This document shows, piece by piece, positions 1 through 13,712 of a DNA stretch of 64,000 bases. A program made the position numbers and the translations under genes. Below the pieces are notes generated by a model, which had not been told where the DNA came from, ran no database searches, and saw only the letters and a list, made by a program, of their open reading frames with translations. The DNA is from Urechis unicinctus (taxonomy: Eukaryota; Annelida; Polychaeta; Xenopneusta; Urechidae): contig CM067346.1 in the NCBI GenBank assembly GCA_034190875.2, positions 14,496,285 through 14,560,284 of the forward strand, read 5' to 3'. Position 1 is the stretch's first letter, and each line of letters begins with the position of its first letter.

Positions 1-2385
1 ATCGTTCGGTGTTTCCAAATCACAAAGGCTTTGTGTTTAATGTGCGCAACGCCAGAACTTAGCAGTTTAAAACGAGTTATAAGGATCGTTATGCGGCTTC
101 ATAAAATGGAAAATGGGCCACCAAACAGATGAACTTGTCTTCACCAACACATCTACTGGCCCTATTGATCCATAGCGGTACTCCAAATCATTCACGTGTA
201 GGCTTCCAACTTGAGGGAACAGAGTCAAAGTGGAAGCACGTTACATTAATATGCATCCCGGCAGTGAACTAAACTATTATATTATTCTAGTACCCAATAT
301 TCTTAAAATTTTCAGTTTTCGCTTTCTTACAATATCGTGATCTGCATCGCTCAAATGACACCGCCTGCTTATGTGGTAATACAGTAAGAATCCGTAAAGC
401 AACGTAAAGCAACGTATAGCAACGTACATTTAGCTCTGTGGACTTAAGATACGACAAACGTCCAACTTGAATCATATGATAATATAAATGGACAGTCAAC
501 ATGCATGCACAAGTATTCGCTTATATGAGAGTTGATACTTCATAAACAACCATAGTGTATATATGTATAATTGGCGAAGAAATGATCACACAGGTCCGGA
601 AAGTATGAAGCATTTGAAGCCATAAGAAAAATATCAGGCCATTTGTTCATTTCATATTCCTTAGTTTATCAAGCATGTTTAACTGCGTCACGCATGTTCA
701 GTACATGGTTGTAGGTCGTTTTTCTGATTAATGGAGCTCTGTCATAGAACTATGCTTAAGGTCTAACAAGATAGAAATGATTCGATGCGCAAACATGGCT
801 GTTCTAGTCGGCCGGCTCATTAGTAAAGCCCTTTTCACGAAATAAATGCTCCATTGATTATTATTAGCATGCTTTACTGCATCAAAGCATTTATTTTATG
901 TCGTTAGATAAGAGGGCATAAAACTATCTTGATGTCCTATCTACACAATTATATGTGATTGCAGCAATGGAAAACTATAGATGTTAGAAGAATGTACACG
1001 GCGAGCACTATGGTCTACTACCAGTCAAGCTAACAATGCGCTAACGCGCAGAGATTGGTTAGAAAATCCACCAGATGAATGATGTTTAAAGACCATTCTG
1101 CCGCAAAAGGAATGGCTTCGGGAATCTATGATCAGACCCATAAATAACCTATTTATTGAAGGTAAGCAGCATGCTAACTCTTTACAACAGGAAGCTATTA
1201 TCGTGGTTGGAGTTTCATATCCACGGTAAGTAAGCGCTAGGCCATGTTGCTGTGTCGATGAAAGCATTATTTAGACACCTGCAATGATGGCGCATTACTT
1301 GAAAGGATCGGTGGGTGGAGATTGATGGCAAGTGGACGAGGAGGGGACCAAGTCAGAGTAAGTTAAGGACCAGAAGTCAAAATGCTTAAAAGCGCACACT
1401 GACTAATATGCGTATGTCCAGCAGACATCAGTCGCAAGTCTGCACCTTGAAATATATGTCAATATATAAACCTTCACGAACAAACTGTTTAATATTCCAC
1501 TCGTTAAAATTACCCTTAAGATGTTTTAATTCAACCATGTACATACTTTGATAATCTGGGTTATTATAAAACCAAACTTTCAAGTTAATCTCGAGCAATT
1601 GCTAACGTGAGCGCCCTGATAAATATAATATGGGTCAGTTTCGAATGGATTTCATTGTTTGTATAATCGATCCTGCCCGCTAGAACACCGCTCTTGGCTA
1701 TTTAAATGCGGCCTCTCATGGGTCGGCTGAATAAATGGCTGCCCATCATTCAGTGTTCGATGCTTTGTAGTTGGTGCTTAGTAGAAGACAATGCAGGCGA
1801 TCGGGCAATGTGTTTATGTGTCCCAATAATATATCTAAAGTACTACAATACGAGTACCTTGCATCCCATGGCAAAACATAGTGATGAGCCCAAATGCGAC
1901 GTCCGTGTACCATTTACTCTACATCCCTGAAATATCGCAATCCTCTTATCAGAGAGACATGATGCGGTTCGTGTCATACCAGATGGCTAAATATAGTAAT
2001 AGTTCTATGTTAAAAGTACTTAGTGGACCAATTCAAAGATTGGGCTGACCAGTATTGTGTTGCTAGTTGTCAACCTAGAAGGCAATATGGAGGATCAAGA
2101 ATAGCTATATTGTGATCCTCATTTGTTCCCAGTGAATGGCTTTCCGTGTGCATACATACGAGCGTTAGAGGTAAATTGAGGATCAACAATCGCAGTATGC
2201 GATTCGGTCTTCTACAAGAGGGTGTACTTCTGAGATACTAGTGGTTATGGCGACCCCCAATCCAATAATGGTTCGGAGAGACAATGTCTCATGGAGGTCA
2301 CTGTACCAAAGTACACGGGAACCACGTTGTTAAGGAGTGTAGAATACAATTAGCAATCAGGTCGACAAAATGCAATTGGCATTTA
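1..2385. other. Single-copy AT-rich DNA, no gene recognised
   Basis: No ORF longer than about 80 codons and none with recognisable domain motifs. I saw no tRNA-like A/B boxes, no transposon ends and no strong repeats. The short open frames at 287-502, 1025-1267 and 1706-1930 have compositions expected by chance. Probably intergenic or intronic. Confidence 0.5.
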
Positions 2386-2422
2386 TCATAGATAATATGA
2401 AATCATGTAAAAGGGAATTCCT

Positions 2423-2585
2423 ATGGACGTATTCACCGCACAATTGACGGTGCCCGTTATTGCACGGGCAATGTTAGCGCCACATATGAAGAAATATGAC
2501 AATGTACCATATATTGCTAAATTAATAGAACACGTGAGCAAACAGAATACATATACAAATATCGCAACGTTGTTAGCCAAAGAGA
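2423..2585 (+). CDS. Possible small exon, unrecognised protein
   Basis: An open frame of about 54 codons begins MDVFTAQLTVPV. It is rich in ordinary hydrophobic and charged residues (for example APHMKKYDNVPYIAKLIEHV). A good splice donor, GTAAGT, follows at 2586-2591. The first part of the frame includes a small inverted repeat around 2450-2470 (TGCCCGT and ACGGGCA). The opposite strand is also open over 2386-2673, which weakens the case. No family is recognised. It is listed only because composition and donor coincide; chance remains the main alternative. Confidence 0.2.
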
Positions 2586-2673
2586 GTAAGTTTACGTCAT
2601 CTGCACTTACTGCCTGCAGTAGACATAGTGGCACTTTATCATAACTGCTAAGAAAAATAACTCTAAATTTCAA

Positions 2674-5600
2674 ACAATGTCTTCGCGTATATGTCGTAGG
2701 GTTGACCCGAAACGGATAACGTTTTCCCTTAACGTTCGTACACTGATGAATCGCCCATCGATATATCCAAACGTCTCCAAGCCGAGCGAATTATGTTAAT
2801 GATTTTTGGTAATTGACACAGGTTACTGCACTTATCTTAAAAATTTTAGAGTGATGATTTGGCAGTAGTTAAAGTAAAATGTCGTTAGTTGGAAAACTAA
2901 CAAAAAGCTCGTAATTATATGCAAATACTAATACGCTGCGATGGGTTTACATGCTATGTGTGGCATTCCGTAGATATGGTACATCGTGTTCGGTGTTTTT
3001 GTTACACTTGGCACAATTTAACCGATCTACTGTTAAATTATATATAACAAACTGCGGAAAACAAAGCCAGAAATAGCCGACGGCTATAGGTGAATATGCC
3101 CAACATTTACATCATACTATTCAAACTAGCTGGAAATCTACATACACTTCAGAAACATTGTGGTGCAGGATGGATGTGCATTTCAGAAGAAAGCACCGCG
3201 CACTTGCCCTATCCTTGTTAAACCTATCAAATTCACTCGGTAAACAGTTACATGAGTCTTGTCACCAAGAATCATCAAATTGGCCCACATAACCTAATAA
3301 AACAACTAACTTCAGGCTCGATTCGCTTACAATAATCAGTGCCCTTATATCTCTATCGGTCTTCCCAAACCTTTGCACTAGACTCATTTGCACTATTATA
3401 CTCGACCTCGGTCGTAGATGTTTTTACCTTTTATGGTAATGGCTGGTTAAAATGGTAGTGAAAAAGCTAGCTGATGCTGATCGATAAAGCTACATATACT
3501 CGGGAATCAAATTAACGAATCAACTGATTGTAGCAGGCATTCGACTCTCGGTTGATTGCACATAAGTCCAAATGCTTAGCAATTAGCTGAAACGAGACTG
3601 TTTTTAATATATGCAACAACACAAAGCTTAGCTGATTACCCCAGGGATCATCGCTTACTTGGAAAGACAAGAACGTAGGAATACCACGTTCTAGCTCTTA
3701 CTATCTGAAATTCCTGGTACATGTTCACTTCCCCAAAATATCATCAGATATATGTATCAAATGTCGCTGAATATTTTGGGCAAACAATATGATAATTGTG
3801 AATACTTTTGTGACATAATAACTTGTTGTTCTATCCCCTATTTGGCGCGATTAGTGTCATGGTACGGAGAACGAATAAGAATATAACTACAAAGTTGCCT
3901 GGGTACGAAGACAATGTGATGCCTTTAGCCGCTGTTGCTTTAGGCAGTTGTTCAAGGTTATCAACTCGCCCTGTGCAGTATATAAACACACAATAAATAT
4001 GGATGGTAAATGTAGAGTCATTAACACCAGCGTGTAATGGGCTGATGTGCTGATAATACAGCGAATAAATTGAGGCAAAGACCATAATAATATATCCTAA
4101 TGCTTCCTGACCGTTACCTCTCCTCGATAACATAGGGGGAGGGGTGGCGTAACAGCTGCCATGAATGTTCGATTTATCCTCATGTTGAAACTAATGAGTA
4201 CATTTATTGTTCGATTACCAGTGGAATAAGCTGTGGACCAGTCAGAAGCTACATCGCAATTAGTCTAACGTTATCATAACTATTCTATCCCTGGTAACAT
4301 CGCATGCGGTAATGTACATTGCTGCTATTATCTATTAGTCAAACTCATGATTAATTTATGAATGTTGCTAATTACTCCCAAAAACATGCGCAGATGTGTC
4401 TTCCAGTATGTAGAAATTGGTTCAGTTATTGAGTGAGTCCACTGACTGTTTACAATGGTATGCATTTGATCGGAATGGTCATCATAATCTGCAGCCAAAT
4501 AAAATATCTTCATAATTGATCAGCCTTTCTTATATATTGACTTGGATTTATAACGTAAATGCTCGCTTTCCGTTAGCAACTATCACAGCTGTTATGTGCA
4601 AATACTTTATATAGCAACGAGTAAGCTTATTCGCGAAATGCAAACACTGCCGTAAGCGCAGTTCTTTGCATGCCACACAAAATAATAAATGCATTTTCTT
4701 AAGGCTGCCAGTGAGTGTTGGCTCGTAGTAATTGGATAGGTTGGGCGTTAACAGTCGCTAAAAAGCGTGTCCGTCACTGAGCCTTAATTAGGTGTCTGAA
4801 CCACAGTGTAATATTGTAGCACAGCCTCATAATCTTTTCGCCATTGAACACTACATCACATTCTTGTTCGTATTATTCCCATATTGAAATTATAAGCGCA
4901 GCTGAGGAGGGCAATGAATGTTCAGTCGTCAGCATATTTATAGGCTCAATTTATATGATCGATTGTGAATGATTATCACATGAAACTAACTCGTTAAAGG
5001 AAAGCATCACAGAAGGTTCGACCGGCGTTGTTGTCAATCAACATAAACTTGATATTAATCAGATACTAACCGCTAAACATTAAACATCACATTTGCTATG
5101 AACTGCAACATGTTGTATGGCCAATGGTAATTTCAGAGTTATTGCAAGATTCAGACCCGGATGTAAACCAAAAGAAAATAATTTCGTACATGATTTACGA
5201 CCACAATGTTATATTGAGTTAAACCATCTTTATAAACAAACTCCGAGACGGATGATAGCAGTGGATGGAAAAATAATGTCCTTGACGGAGGTAATTTTAA
5301 GTTTCGATCATCAGTGAAGCTGAAAAAAATATTGATCATGTTATCTATGGCTAACCCAGTAAATCATTCCGAGCCAAAAGCCTCAAGACGAAATACAAAT
5401 TTAATCCCTCTTGCGCATTTTGTGGAGATTCAAGGTCATTATCCACCATGTAAACTAAGCGTAGTTCAAACATTTCCCGGTCACGTGTACATCCATGCCG
5501 GAAGAGGCATTCCGCTCTTCACATATACCTCTGGTCCACTGATTTTGCGTATTCTCTGGTTGAATATGTGTACAATAATGCAGCCCATTTTTGTTCTCAA

Positions 5601-7849
5601 TTTGGTGGCTGTTCCAGTGCAACGGTGACCAAGTCATTATGAAATAATCAAAAGTATTTGCAATAAACGCATGATATGCATGGAAAATATAGTTCCGCTC
5701 AATTGTAAGTCACAAATTATATAGATTTTTCTGCAACAGAAACAGATTTATTGTGCATGCTCTTTAGTACAGAAAGCTCTCTTGACCAGATAGATAAGTT
5801 TGCATTCGTGCAAAGAGAAAACAGTCGATCTCACAGACAACATCCACGTAGTAGCACGCGATCACTACTCGTATGATACACATTCAACAATATCATACAC
5901 CTTGAAAAGCCATCTATACATTTATACACTAACCGAACGGCTTGAGCTTATCATACGAGTCGACGTTAAATTCCTTCTGGATCTAAAATTGGCATGCGAT
6001 TGTATATCACTTTCAGTTATACAACATACCTAGCCTGTAGGCACTTCCAGCACATCTAACGGTAGCCATGTTGGTTCCCGGAATCAATGATTTGGGCAAC
6101 TTCTAGTATGTCAGAGTAATGCTTCCGCCGGCACAGATTGTGCCTACTTAACGTGCGTTTTAGAGTCCGTAAACTTGTAACAATTCTGTGGTTGAAGTCC
6201 ATTGCGATGTACCATATCTACTTAAACCTATGCGGAAATATAGACCGACAGCTTCTTCCCGATCCATGACTTCTTGGTCGCAAATTATTTGCATTTGGCG
6301 GCAGACAGAAAATTATACTAATTCGCACCATGTTCGCGAGGCACCAAAGGGCTTTTGTGTGTTTCAGTGGAAATGCGTTCAGATGAATCTGCATAAAGTC
6401 GTTACAATGGGTTGACCACTTTATAGTTAATATTGATCAACAGAACAGGCGATATCGCTGATCGACCCTTTTAGTATGCTAAAATGCCTCCAATAAAAAG
6501 GCGCCTCCCTTGGCCATCTATGAGGTTGATACAAGTCGTGACATCTCACCCCATCAACGACTAGTCCATTAGGGTGCCGTCCATTAATAAACCGCAATAC
6601 ACGACTAGCTGAAAGATGAATGATATGCGATTACGACTGTTAAATGTTGACCCGAAAATTTATATGATTATAATATGAATATGAATGGAATTATTATGGA
6701 CTTATTCATTGGGACAAACGTATCTATCATGCGCCTGCAATGCTGTTATATTGGCCAATAAGCATCACCCTTTTATCAGCGAACGCCACGTAAAAGTTTT
6801 ATGGTTAGTTGCAAAGTTGGCTAAGCATAATTGGCATAAGTCAAATGGGAAACTACAGAGTCTACAACTGTACACAACGTTTGTCTTATTAATCTGTTAT
6901 TTGTGGATATTTAAGCATATCTGATATAGTGATACATATATGATGAGAGATTTGCCAAGAGGTAAATGGGGGCGATTTTTACGACAGATGGTGCTAAAAT
7001 ACTTCATTCCCAGCGCCTATGAGCGGAAGTTAAATGTGCACTGCTCATATTTGACTGCTAGTAACAGACAGATGCTACTTCGCGGATACAATCATAAAAA
7101 AAGTCACTATTCACGAGTCAAATATTTGCAATGTCAGCGTATCTATGTTTTTACTTTGTGCCTTAGATTTCGGGACGTATATCACTGACATAATTGATTG
7201 GGTGCAGTCCAATTCCATAGTTCGCTCATGCTATCAAACCAGGGGAAAAACTGAAGTTCATTCATACTATCATAGTGTTCGTCAAATAATATTCAGGAAT
7301 AATGCTTCATGCTACTCCTTGTAGACGGACAGCTGCACATTTGATCAACAAAGCAATTAAACAATATTATATCGGATTATATAGTAGGTTGAGTAAAAAC
7401 ATCACACAAAGCCGATTGCGCTGTACATATCCTAGCTGTTAAACGTATCCAACTCAGTACAACTATTAGCAGGATCACTAGTGGAGATATGATTATTGCA
7501 TGATATTGATCCATGGCGGAACAGAAGTAATTCTTAAGCTTTTCGTCGACGCGAGCAACAAGAAATCCAACGGGAAATCTTCACAGACAATGCAAATATA
7601 ATTCCATGTCGAGTTGTCATGCGCTGGCAGTAGGATTGATGCATAATTGATCCCTTTCGCGCCACGGTGAATCTCTTCCATCTTTGATCCATCGGTTCCA
7701 TTGTCATGCAAGGGAGACAAAAGAAGTAAATATTTCCCAGGACAGTATGATGTATTACAGCAGGTGCCCGCGACTATCTATCAATACCAACGTCAAAATC
7801 ATGTAATAGGCACAGTCGAGGTTATAATCCAAGAATCGAAAGCATCCTT
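2674..7849. other. Single-copy DNA, no gene recognised
   Basis: Several 60-104 codon open frames occur (5117-5317, 5314-5628, 6188-6415, 6685-6924, 6940-7188). None shows a recognisable motif, a consistent set of splice signals or a second copy in the window that would test coding constraint. No repeats of note. Treated as intergenic or intronic. Confidence 0.45.
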
Positions 7850-7991
<142 letters not shown>

Positions 7992-8293
7992 TCTTCGTCA
8001 TGCAGAGGTTAACGTGCTCCCATACATCTTATTGTACAATGCAGCAATTGCACGAGAACATATGATGATAAGACTCGGTGTGTAAACAAATGAATCCAGT
8101 ATTGTTTCAATTAGTGTTCGCTGATAAGCGTTTACAATGTAGCATTGTCATCAATGCAAACGGGTTAAGCGTCGCTGCAAAAGTGTTGCATGTAGTACGT
8201 AAGCTACATTTGAAATGCCTGTTCGATGGGTCATATTATTCATATCTCTCTCCTGATGGTGTGTGGATGTTCTCAATAAAACGCCTCCACTAG

Positions 8294-11200
8294 ACGCATA
8301 ACATCAGCTATTTAGATAGCTTTTACCGTTCAAAAGTTGTCAAATGTGTAATTTGGTATATCAAGCTTGAACATGAGAGAGTGGGCATTTATGACAAGTA
8401 CGTGCGTTGTCGCGAGAGAAAAAGATATCCTTGTTTGAATTGTATTGATTATTTTGAGTGAATATGTATTCGGAATTGTCAATACACATCCGAAGGAATT
8501 GGCAACGGCAAATTCTATGCATCGCGAATAGTGGTTGTAATTATCAGCAACGCCTACACCCGAAAAACCAGCATCCTGAGCGCGAGGCTTGATATATGCG
8601 TCCTATCACACATGTTCATTTATAGCCATCAGCAGAGGCAAGCGGTGAGCTTATTTTTAGAATATTTGACTGAGGCTTAGTCCTTTTTTACAGCAATTAA
8701 GGCGACTTTGTGTATGACCTTGCATATTCCAGCTAAAAGAAGCCATATGTATAGAAAGCCACTGACGCACAGCAGTTATATTTGGGTGCACCTTTTTCAC
8801 ATTGGAGTAGTTCCAATTGAGACACTCATCTTTTCATTTGTCCTAGACCACATGGCCTTATCTAATACAGCCGGAAACCTTTAGTGTCTATGATTGAATC
8901 GGGAAGATAAGAGGCTGCATAGGAGATCGCAACGTGCAAAAAGTATAAGCAGCGAAAATGGTAATCCCTGTGATCATAAATACTGATTATCTTTCAAACT
9001 AACTGGTTCATGGTGGTTTTAATCAATTGTGTAGTAGTGATTCTACACCTAAATAAACATATTTCATTTACCTTGATACATGTAGCGTTCAGACGAATGT
9101 TGAATAGTGCATACTCGGTTTTAAGCACACCACCATCAATGGTAAAAGCCATGAGTGCTGATAATTAGAAACGGCAATGAATAATAATGCTGAACGAAGC
9201 AATACACTATTTTGTTATAGTATACTCCTTCTGTCACCTTTTTATTCATTCTCATCCATTACCGTGGCGATGTCATCCCCTTTATTGAAAGAGACTTCAA
9301 ACCCAACTTTTGCCATAACCCCAACCTTACCCATAGCGCTGGCTATTAACTTCAACATAGCATATTTGTGTCATGGCAGTTTTAAAAGGATCTCCCGAAG
9401 AGTATTCCAATAGCTTTTTTTCTGTCAGATGGAACGTTTTTGCGTTGGCATAATAGTTGGTACACCTAATTGAAACGGAAATACCGAAATACCGTCGCCT
9501 GATTGCTCATATAAAATGTTCGTGTGATTATAGCTTCTATGATGCTATGTATCGCTTCCTTGAGACACAAAGCAATATATCATGTCTTTTTAAGCATCAT
9601 TTCTACTGACCTGATTACAGACGCCGTCGTTTTTATTGCTCTGTAAACAAGGCTTTATAGCGGTTCTGCATACAGTAATATATGCCTGTGATTGAGATCA
9701 TAAAAAGGTGCGAGTTTTTATTCGATGCTGTTGTCAAGTCACTAATGCAACATGCCATGCAAAGAAATCATGCAAGTTATTTTGCGTATGAAATCGTTTT
9801 CCAAAACGCCAACTAATTAATCCGGTTGATAACATTATGCGAGTGCATGCTGTTTACATCCATACACAGAGAAAATGTGCAAAGTGTCAGGAACATGATT
9901 TTGTAATGTGGTAACCAAATCGATAGTATGACTATTGGAGAATATGGAAGGCAGCCACCAATTAATACACCCCGATTCTGTAGAGCCATGTCTTACGTCG
10001 CTGACGGTCACTATTTGTTTAATGGACACTACGCCACATCAAGGAGCTGCAAACGCGTCGCAATTACCCTCATTCGCTATCGTTCAGCTGTCCCATCTAC
10101 AGAGAGAGTGACGAAAAACTCAATGATGATCTTGTTTTTTACAAAATGTCAACAACAATTACAAGACAGCAACTTTGGCGGCTACTTCGTTAACATAATA
10201 ATATTGTGTCGTCAGGTCTGGTTTCCCGGACGTAATGATTCCAGGAAAGGTACATTTGTCAACCTCGAGCTTGAAAATGTCCTGGCAGACAAATATTATG
10301 TCGACATTAGAGAATTTACATGAAATAGAATCTTTCTTGGAGCAGTTGGTACTAAACCGATTGTTTAGGTTAACAATGCTTTGCTTATGTGCTTAAACTT
10401 AGGATGAGAGTATGCACGATGATTCGCCCATGTCATGCCAGGTATTATGTTCAAACTAGTCGAACTTGTCGCCCTACGGCACTGTCGCATAAATCATTTA
10501 TTAGCATGGAATAGCATGCTTTACATATGCTGTTAGAGAAGAATAAGCATTGGCGACAGAGCCCGCATTCTAGCTCCCTGTTGCCAGTAACGGGCGAACT
10601 TGATTTGCACAGCCCACAATGGGCTTATAAGTAGATGCATTTATTCGGATATATAAGTTTGCAAGGCACTTCATCCACAGCATTGCAATGGGTGCTTTGT
10701 ACTGCCAAAGTTGTGCGGGAGTATTATTGAACGACCATATATTCCGCAGATCAGCACTCGACCACAATCCGGTAAGTATAGCAATTCAAACTATATATCA
10801 AAAATAATCCGAGGGATTTAAAAAATGCAGCTAATTTTTCAGCTCTTGACATGAATAACAACTTGCGTCAGCTTATTCCGACATGGAAGCAAACTTCTTG
10901 TTTAATAAACTGACTGCGATATTGTCCGATTACTTGGATTTGCGATGGGTATCTACAATTGTACCAGATATCACGGATGGGCCGCTGTTTTAAAGGAATA
11001 TTATGGAATACAGGCCAACGTCTAATAGAAAAGGACCAACATAGGATTAATTAACTTGCTTGGTTAATTTCACCTTGCCAGAATTTCACTCCCAGATAGG
11101 AAACTTAATTCATATTAAACTTATCCGCTGTCTCTTATACGACGTTCCTAATACTTTGTTACCAGAGTAAAAGAGGGCATAATTTTACTAAAAAGAGCCA

Positions 11201-12280
11201 CGCCCTGAACAAGTGTTCATTAAGTCTGGAGTTTGTAGTGCACTCTCTTTAAGTCAAACCTGCTCTCCTGTGATCACTCGCGGCTAACAAAGACGCAAAA
11301 AAAAAATTTATTCTTGGAATTAATTAGTTGTGCACATAGCAAACATTACTTAACATATTGATGGACCTCAAATGCACCAGCAGCCAAAGATCATGCACTT
11401 CCCAAAGCAAGTCGCACACAAAGCTTTGCTTTGGTTCATAAATCGGCGGTGTTTCAAACTTCATTCTGGTTTATAGGAAATATGTTTGACTAATGATTGG
11501 CCAACAAGAGTAATTTTAGTAAAGGTGTAGGAGTTATCTCGAATTCCCTAGCGTACCCTTGAAACATGTCCTTTCAGAATCACAATGTTGATGGAATCTG
11601 TAGCAAAACAATAATATAAGCGGTAAGTGTTGCATGAATGCATATCCGTCACCTACTGAAAGACCATTTGAACTACAATATGCGTTCGAGTCTGTTTAAC
11701 TAATACATTAACTTGTAAAGCATCAATATCTGCACGTGAACGGATGGCGACAATTATGTTAACTCGACTGTAACTATAACTATGATATACTGGCGTAATA
11801 TTGTCACTCCATGTTAAAACCTTGCGTTTATGCGGCGCATTGTACATGCAACATGATCTATGATTGCCAGATTGCCAATCTGTGATTGTTCTTAAGAGAA
11901 TTGTCATCACATCTCTTTGATTAGATTCAGATCAGGAAAATTTGATGCCATTTTCGGTGCAGTCTTTAATTATTGTTTACAATAAGACAGTGCCTTAAAC
12001 ATCATACTTTTAATCCCATCAGTGCATGCATTCGTGATGTTGAGCCTTCCTTTCTAAATGATTGCCAGTGCAAGTTCACCCTGCATTGTTGCGTTATTTG
12101 AGCCACATGAATATCCACACTGCTACTATGATATTTAAGCTTGCATAATATAATTGATGATTAATGGTGCCGGTGATGGCAAAAGTGTTCATGATGACCT
12201 AGTAACATTAATAGTCAGAGGCATACAGAATATAGACAATTGTAGTTGTCACAAGCTAATTTTTCATCCTCACAAGTCTC
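8294..12280. other. Copy 1 non-coding stretch, no gene recognised
   Basis: ORFs here (9177-9413, 9928-10323, 11653-11910) are short and unrecognised. The 131-codon ORF at 9928-10323 is destroyed in copy 2 by many small indels. The matching stretch in copy 2 is 26,830-30,580. I see no splice-signal pattern that would define exons. Confidence 0.45.
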
Positions 12281-12300
12281 CCCTCCCCCCCCCCCCCCCC
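12281..12300 (+). repeat. Poly-C tract
   Basis: A C run of about 16 bases preceded by cccct. In copy 2 the same site (about 30,583-30,590) has only 8 C. This is a length-variable homopolymer, also prone to sequencing error. Confidence 0.9.
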
Positions 12301-13500
12301 AACGCCTTCATAGCAAGATAAAGCTGGACAATGGTTCTTCATGACCCTGGATTAACTCAACACGCTGGTCTACCTATCGTCGTTTATTTACCTACCCTTA
12401 TCATCACTTTTTTATATATATAGCATCAGACTCCAAGTGCCGAAACGGCAGGTATCAAATATTAATCATTCTAGGTACTTACTATTATTGGTTGAAAGAG
12501 TCAAGCTTCATTCAGCCTCCCTGAAGAGCGGTGCATAATAAATTGAATGGCTTGATGGAACGCTATGTAACCATGTTTGTGTAGAATAAATTATATGAAA
12601 CGTACACACGGAGACATGAGCGGTGTTAAATAATCACCTGCTGTTATCATATATGCAGTTCATGGGGGTTCTTAATGTATCCCTAGCACTTATGCAATGT
12701 TTTCTATGGGTCTGTTAAGGCTCGAATAAATCTGATATAATGATCAGCAAACCTCGTTCTTAATCCCAGGCTGCAGTAATCATCCGATAGCGGCGAAGAA
12801 GCGCCACATCAGCAGCAATATGGATGTCAAATAATTGGCACAGGTCTATCACAATGACGACGAACAAGCTGACACATTTAAATAACAGATATTTACTCCA
12901 AATATGTTGGAACAATATTTGCGATTTTACTCAAAGTTAAGGGGCCGTAGCGATCTTAATCTTGGTAAAAAGCACAAATGTCTAGCCTTTATTCAGTACG
13001 AGAGGTAAAATGTACCAATATATAGCAATTTGGTTGCAATTCCGTAAATACCAAATGTTCTTATTACGAAGGCAATATGATGCTCTCTCGTATAATGATG
13101 CCAAGTATGATGTAAAATCAAATGAAGGTGATTCTGTTTCCGTTTACTAGCAGTCCTAAGGGCCAGAAAAGGAGTCTTTTCAGCTAGCGGTGGTATGAGG
13201 CATACTTTCTTCTTTCGAAGCTTTATTTAACATATATATTTAACATTTCTAGAACAATATCAGTCATTTGTATTGACCCCTTCACATTAAAACCAATGTG
13301 TTTGATATGAACACGTTTAAACCACGCAAATAACCATTAGCTATGTACGACCTGCTCAACTAGAAATTTCTTTTCCAACCATTGTTGTATAGAAATCAGA
13401 ATGCAGGCATGATGAGTGACCAAGAGCAATGTTATCCGACCCAATAATTTGACGCTAATATGGAAAAAAATCCAATATCACTGTACATTCTTTAACGCGG

Positions 13501-13712
13501 TTGCACACATGCATACATACACACATACATACATACGTACATACATACATGCATCCAAACAGACATACATACATGCATGCATACATTCATATATGCATAC
13601 AGACATACATAACTACATTCATCGATCGATCCATCCATACATTCATACATACATACATACATGCTCACATACTTACGTATATACAAACATATGTATATAC
13701 ATACGTACACTC
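13501..13712 (+). repeat. (CATA)n tetranucleotide microsatellite, copy 1
   Basis: About 210 bp of imperfect CATA/CATG/CATT tetranucleotides. The period of 4 gives long stop-free frames on both strands (a His-Thr-Tyr-Ile pattern on plus, Met-Tyr-Val-Cys on minus). These are artefacts of the repeat. Copy 2 carries the same block, nearly unchanged, at 31,756-31,967. Confidence 0.95.

Noticed and set aside
9928-10323. 131-codon ORF
   Set aside because: No motif; copy 2 is full of indels. Because that stretch may be a consensus error this is weak evidence against, but there is none in favour.
13501-13712. CRISPR array
   Set aside because: Short-period repeats only; no repeat-spacer structure, and the context is eukaryotic.
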